DNA of 64,000 nucleotides from Ilumatobacteraceae bacterium (GTDB lineage: Bacteria; Actinomycetota; Acidimicrobiia; Acidimicrobiales; Ilumatobacteraceae), in contig JAOBWK010000075.1 of the NCBI GenBank assembly GCA_025463305.1, positions 1 to 64,000 on the forward strand, in the 5' to 3' direction. The translations under genes and the position numbers were made by a program. Positions 60,641 through 64,000 of this stretch are shown here, piece by piece (position 1 is the first letter of the stretch; every line of letters starts with the position of its first letter). The notes under the pieces were generated by a model, which saw only the letters and a program-made list of their open reading frames with translations, had not been told where the DNA came from and ran no database searches.

Positions 60641-61501
60641 TCAGCCGGTGACGCCGACGCTGATCGCGATCGAGATCAGGCCGACGGCGACGGGGGCGGC
60701 GTAGATGGCCCACTTGGGGACGGGCTTCCACTTCGGGGCCATCATCACCATGCTGCAGGCCACGCCGGCGACGATGCCACCGAGGTGGCCGCCGATCGAG
60801 ATGCCGCCGATGACGAAGGTGAGCACGAGGTTGATCGCGAGCGTGCGGCCGATGCCGGTCTGCATGATGTTGATGCCCTGACGATGCATGGAGAAGGCGG
60901 CGGCGGCCATCAGCCCGAAGATCGCGCCGGAGGCCCCTCCGCTGATCGCGTTCTGGTTGATGATCAGCACGCCGGCCGATCCGCCGAGCAGGCAGGCGAA
61001 GTAGATGAGCGTGAACTTGGCCCGGCCGAGGTTGCGCTCGAGCAGCTGGCCGAGCAGGTACAGCAGGTACATGTTCAGCGCGATGTGGAGCACGCCGAAG
61101 TGCAGGAAGCCGCTCGTGACCAGGGTGTACCAGTGATGGGTCTGGTGCAGCACGTCGCGGTTCAGGCCGAGGTCGTACTGCTGCTTCGAGACCGTTCCGT
61201 CGCCGCCGATGCCGCCGCCGAGCGTGGACGTGTCCTTGGCGCCGACGTACAGGAACACCAGGATGTTCGCCGCCATCAGCAGGTACGTCATCAGCACGGG
61301 CTGGCGGGCGTTGGCGTACTTGACGCGGGTCTTCAGGTCGGGCTGGGCGGCCTTGGCGCAATCGAGGCAGTGCGATCCGACCTGGGCCTGGATCAGGCAG
61401 TCGCTGCACGCCGGCTTGCCGCAGCGGGTGCAGCGGCGACCGGTCTCACGGTCCGGGTGGCGGTAGCAATGCGTGATCGTAGGCGGCTGAGGCAACGACA
61501 T
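60641..61501 (-). CDS. Rhomboid-family intramembrane serine protease with N-terminal zinc finger
   Basis: A 286-residue membrane protease. Residues about 8-50 are a B-box-like zinc finger (CYRHPDRETGRRCTRCGKPA with later Cys residues). About six membrane helices follow. The catalytic serine is in ISGGASGAIFGLMAA and the catalytic histidine in GISIGGHLGGIVAG. The helix FLHFGVLHIALNMYLLY has the His and Asn of the oxyanion hole. This zinc-finger form is common in actinobacteria. TACCCT lies 7 nt before the ATG. Substrates are membrane proteins. Confidence 0.93.
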   Translation of the reverse strand: MSLPQPPTITHCYRHPDRETGRRCTRCGKPACSDCLIQAQVGSHCLDCAKAAQPDLKTRVKYANARQPVLMTYLLMAANILVFLYVGAKDTSTLGGGIGGDGTVSKQQYDLGLNRDVLHQTHHWYTLVTSGFLHFGVLHIALNMYLLYLLGQLLERNLGRAKFTLIYFACLLGGSAGVLIINQNAISGGASGAIFGLMAAAAFSMHRQGINIMQTGIGRTLAINLVLTFVIGGISIGGHLGGIVAGVACSMVMMAPKWKPVPKWAIYAAPVAVGLISIAISVGVTG

Positions 61502-61508
61502 GCGGGCC

Positions 61509-61514
61509 AGGGTA
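61509..61514 (-). promoter_or_regulatory. Leaderless-type -10 box (TACCCT) for the rhomboid gene
   Basis: On the minus strand TACCCT is followed by 7 nt and the ATG at 61501. Confidence 0.62.
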
Positions 61515-61522
61515 CAGGCGAG

Positions 61523-61870
61523 TCAACGCTCGTCTTCGGCGGCCTCGATCGCGTGTTGGAAGCCGGTCTCCCACCATCGGCGCAGGTTCGCCCAGGCGTA
61601 GATGCCCGTGTCGTGGCCGTCGCTCCAGGTGATCGACACGCCCCACGCGCCGCTGAACGCGGCGTCGCGGATGGCGATCTCGTCGGACTGGCCGACCCGC
61701 GGCCAGGCGACGCCGCCCCGCTCGCGGAACCCGCGGCAGGTGGCGCACGGGCAGGCCGCCCGGAGCTCGCCGACGCCGAACGTGCAGACCAGGCCGTCGT
61801 CGAACGTGATGACGACCTTCTCGGTGCGCTCGATCGTGACGTCGACGACGTCGGGCGCGTCGTTGCTCAC
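61523..61870 (-). CDS. DUF971 (GBBH-like N-terminal) protein
   Basis: A 115-residue beta-rich protein of the DUF971 family, also found as the N-terminal domain of gamma-butyrobetaine hydroxylase-like enzymes. ITFDDGLVCTFGVGELRAAC, CPCATCRG with three cysteines (a possible zinc or iron-sulfur site) and SDGHDTGIYAWANLRRWW are family marks. The GTG start overlaps the stop of the upstream CPBP-like gene by 4 nt. It may link to iron-sulfur handling, as suggested for relatives; this is not shown here. Confidence 0.87.
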   Translation of the reverse strand: MSNDAPDVVDVTIERTEKVVITFDDGLVCTFGVGELRAACPCATCRGFRERGGVAWPRVGQSDEIAIRDAAFSGAWGVSITWSDGHDTGIYAWANLRRWWETGFQHAIEAAEDER

Positions 61871-62526
61871 TGGAACGCCGCCACGATGACGACCACGATC
61901 ACGAAGCCGACGATCAGCGCGTTGTACGTGGTGTGCGCGCGGGCCGATTCGATCGTCGCGGCGCCGGCCGAGCCCGTGGCGGCGTACGACCGCAGGTAGG
62001 TCTGCATGAAGTACGCCCCGCCGATGCTGAGCGCGATCGCGGTGCCGATGGGGATGCCGATGAGGGTGTGCACCAGCCCGAACTGCACGACCTTGAGCGC
62101 CCGCTTGCGCTGGCTCCAGTGCTCCGCGCCGCGCCGGAACATCTGCTCCTCGGCGTAGGCGAACAACGGCAGCGCGGGGATGAGCAGCAACAGGAACAGC
62201 GCCGGGACGAGCCACTCCCACACGGTGCCGCTGGTCGAGTCGCTCGATCCGAACACGGGGTTGCCCTGGCCGCCGATGGCCGTCCACCAGCCCCAGTCGA
62301 GGATCGGCAGGCGGATCAGCGTGGTGGCGACGACGATCACCCCGGACAGCACGAACGGCACCGGCCAGACGTGACGCCAGCCGATCTTCGACACGATGAT
62401 CCGTGCCGTGGCGCGCCCGTCGCCGCTCATCGAACGCCGCAACCCGTTGAACAATCGTGCGCCGACGAACGTCAGCACGGCCACCGTGAGCACGTCGTCG
62501 AAGTGGCTGTCGAGCTCGGCGATCAC
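61867..62526 (-). CDS. CPBP-like integral membrane protein
   Basis: A 219-residue protein with about five membrane helices. Three motifs of the CPBP intramembrane protease superfamily are recognisable: Glu-Glu-x3-Arg in YAEEQMFRRG, Phe-x3-His in QFGLVHTLI and His-x3-Asn in HTTYNALI. The order is right but spacing is loose, so protease activity is only suspected. GTG 62526 is chosen because TACACT stands 6 nt before it; a longer reading upstream would be mostly arginine-rich and unlikely. It is coupled to the DUF971 gene. Confidence 0.72.
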   Translation of the reverse strand: MIAELDSHFDDVLTVAVLTFVGARLFNGLRRSMSGDGRATARIIVSKIGWRHVWPVPFVLSGVIVVATTLIRLPILDWGWWTAIGGQGNPVFGSSDSTSGTVWEWLVPALFLLLLIPALPLFAYAEEQMFRRGAEHWSQRKRALKVVQFGLVHTLIGIPIGTAIALSIGGAYFMQTYLRSYAATGSAGAATIESARAHTTYNALIVGFVIVVVIVAAFQ

Positions 62527-62532
62527 CGGCTC

Positions 62533-62538
62533 AGTGTA
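62533..62538 (-). promoter_or_regulatory. Leaderless-type -10 box (TACACT) for the CPBP-like gene
   Basis: On the minus strand TACACT is followed by 6 nt and the GTG at 62526. Confidence 0.65.
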
Positions 62539-62549
62539 TGAACCCGACG

Positions 62550-64000
62550 TCAGATGGGGGTGGGTGCCGGGAAGTCGGACTTGCGGCCGGCGCGGGCGGA
62601 GGCGGCGAACGCGTCGGCCGGGCAGGGCTCGCCGAACAGGAACCCCTGGGCCATGTCGCAGCCGAGCATCTTCAACCGGTACAGCTGATCCGGGGCGGTG
62701 ACCCACTCGGCCACCACCACCATGTCGAGCGCGTGGGCGAGCTGGATGATGGAGCGCACGATGGGATCGTTGCCCTCGTCGTTGCCGAGGCTGGAGGCAA
62801 TGGAGCCGTCGAGCTTCAGCGTGTCGGCGCGGTAGTCACGCAACGCGGTGAGCGAGGAGACGCCGGTGCCGAAGTTGTCGAGTGCGATGTTGACGCCGAA
62901 CCGGCGCAGCGTCTGCAGCGCCCGCATCGTGGTGGGCTGATCGGCGTAGAGCGTGTCCTCGTCGAAGTCGAGCGTCAGCTGCTGGGGCAGCAGGTCGAGC
63001 TCGCGGATGGTGTGGCTGACCCGTTCGACGAACGCGCCCTCCGCCATCTGCCGCCCGCTGACGTTGACGTGCACGCTGAACGAGCGCTCGACCAGGCCGG
63101 CGTCGATCCAGGCGCGGGCGTCGACGCACGCCTGGCGGATGACCCAGTCGCCCATCGGCACGATGGCGCCGCTCTCCTCGGCGAGCGACACGAAGTCGCT
63201 CGGCATGAGCAGCCCGCGTTCGGGGTGGTTCCAGCGCAGCAGCGCCTCGGCCGCCACCATCCGCCCGGTGTGGGTGGAGACGATCGGCTGGTAGGCCAGG
63301 CGCAGCTGGTCGGCGGCGATGGCCTGCTCGAGCGACGCCGACAGCACCTTGCGGTCGCGGGCGGCCCGACTCATCTCGGCGGTGAACAGCTCGCAGCGCG
63401 AACGGCCGCGCCGTTTGGCCCGGTACATCGCCGTGTCGGCGTTGCGGACGAGCGCCAACGCCTCATCCGTCGTCGTGGCCTCGAGCGGGTTGGCGGGGTC
63501 GGACAACGCGACACCGATGCTGACGCTGAGGTCGACTTCGACGCCGTTGAGCATCAGCCGGCCGGTGAGGGCTTCGCGGACCCGGTCGGCGACCTCGAGC
63601 GCGCTCTGCTCGTCGATGCCCCCGTCGCACAGCACGACGAACTCGTCGCCGCCGATGCGGGCGATCACGTCGGCCGGACGGGTGGCCGAGGCCAGCCGGC
63701 CGGCGATGGTGGCGAGGAGGAGGTCGCCGACGTCGTGGCCGACGTTGTCGTTGACGTCCTTCAGCCGGTCGAGGTCGAGGAACAGCACGGCGATCTGGTC
63801 GCGCTGGTGGCGGGCTCGGTCGAGCGATTCGGCGAGGGTGCGCAGCAGGAGCACGCGGTTGGGCAGCCCGGTCAGCGCATCGTGGGTGGCCTGGTGCTGC
63901 AGGGCGTTCTGCACCTGCTTCGACGTCGTGACGTCGCGCATCTGCCCGGCCCAGAACTCGATCGCCCCATCGGGGGCGCGCTGGACGTACACGGTGACGT
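62550..64000 (-). CDS. GGDEF-EAL protein, N-terminus outside window
   Basis: At least 480 residues of a c-di-GMP turnover protein. The visible start (APDGAIEFWAGQMRDVT) looks like the end of a PAS domain. The diguanylate cyclase domain has an intact active site in IARIGGDEFVVL and the metal Asp in LFLDLDRLKDVND. The phosphodiesterase domain starts with AAEALLRWNHP, with EAL intact and the Asn of VNVSGRQ present. However, three later motifs are changed: LDFDEDT for the LEITES type, DNFGTG for DDFGTG and AEWVTA for AEGVET. The EAL half may bind but not cut c-di-GMP. The frame is open to the window end. Confidence 0.9.
   Translation of the reverse strand, partial: VTVYVQRAPDGAIEFWAGQMRDVTTSKQVQNALQHQATHDALTGLPNRVLLLRTLAESLDRARHQRDQIAVLFLDLDRLKDVNDNVGHDVGDLLLATIAGRLASATRPADVIARIGGDEFVVLCDGGIDEQSALEVADRVREALTGRLMLNGVEVDLSVSIGVALSDPANPLEATTTDEALALVRNADTAMYRAKRRGRSRCELFTAEMSRAARDRKVLSASLEQAIAADQLRLAYQPIVSTHTGRMVAAEALLRWNHPERGLLMPSDFVSLAEESGAIVPMGDWVIRQACVDARAWIDAGLVERSFSVHVNVSGRQMAEGAFVERVSHTIRELDLLPQQLTLDFDEDTLYADQPTTMRALQTLRRFGVNIALDNFGTGVSSLTALRDYRADTLKLDGSIASSLGNDEGNDPIVRSIIQLAHALDMVVVAEWVTAPDQLYRLKMLGCDMAQGFLFGEPCPADAFAASARAGRKSDFPAPTPI

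Overview
The window is 64 kb of very high-GC DNA, densely packed with genes on both strands and with many 1-14 bp stop/start overlaps. Gene content points to a free-living actinobacterium, most likely of the class Acidimicrobiia (Ilumatobacter-like). The reasons are a homodimeric pyruvate dehydrogenase E1, an E2/E3/lipoate group, F420-type LLM oxidoreductase, a SARP/AfsR-type regulator, a KimA-TrkA-TrkA-OB-fold block that I recall from mycobacteria, secreted proteins with RLLDTR-type beta repeats, and many leaderless-looking starts (TANNNT, 6-7 nt, then ATG or GTG). The class assignment is inference from family knowledge, not a database result.

Region 1-21.2 kb is a cell-surface glycan locus: the end of GDP-mannose 4,6-dehydratase, six glycosyltransferase genes (two of them double-domain), two SAM methyltransferases, two large YfhO/GT-C-like membrane proteins and three tiny coiled-coil proteins placed next to the transferases. 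In the middle sit two tandem paralogous secreted proteins of about 890 residues with three RLLDTR repeats each. A third RLLDTR protein, fused to a CAP domain, lies just outside at 22-24 kb, after a HhH-GPD DNA repair gene.

Region 24-34 kb is housekeeping: aceE, rnhA, an SDR dehydrogenase coupled to a 35-codon ORF and an SGNH-like secreted protein, a DUF427 protein, argJ, a MarR regulator, a TIGR01777 epimerase and a DT-rich wall-spanning protein. Region 34-38 kb is a potassium block: a KimA-like transporter divergent from two TrkA/RCK genes, then an OB-fold protein. The second trkA is interrupted by one in-frame UGA exactly where its paralogue has cysteine.

Region 38.4-43.2 kb encodes dihydrolipoamide dehydrogenase, the lipoyl E2 and a single-ORF LipB-LipA fusion, so the enzyme complex and its cofactor synthesis are together. 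Region 43.2-56 kb holds an ECF-type sigma factor with a coupled membrane protein, an M24 peptidase, a thiolase with its DUF35 partner, an N-acyl-D-amino-acid deacylase-like amidohydrolase, a lipoprotein, membrane proteins, an MFS exporter, an amidase, an acyl-CoA thioesterase and an LLM oxidoreductase. Region 56-64 kb carries a 1112-residue SARP-type regulator, an ion-channel-like protein, a B-box/rhomboid protease, a DUF971 protein coupled to a CPBP-like membrane protein, and the C-terminal part of a GGDEF-EAL protein cut by the window end.

The most notable signals are the UGA-for-Cys trkA, the LipB-LipA fusion, the surface locus with secreted repeat proteins and coiled-coil mini-proteins, and the consistent leaderless promoter geometry. 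No tRNA, rRNA, CRISPR array, insertion sequence or prophage was found.
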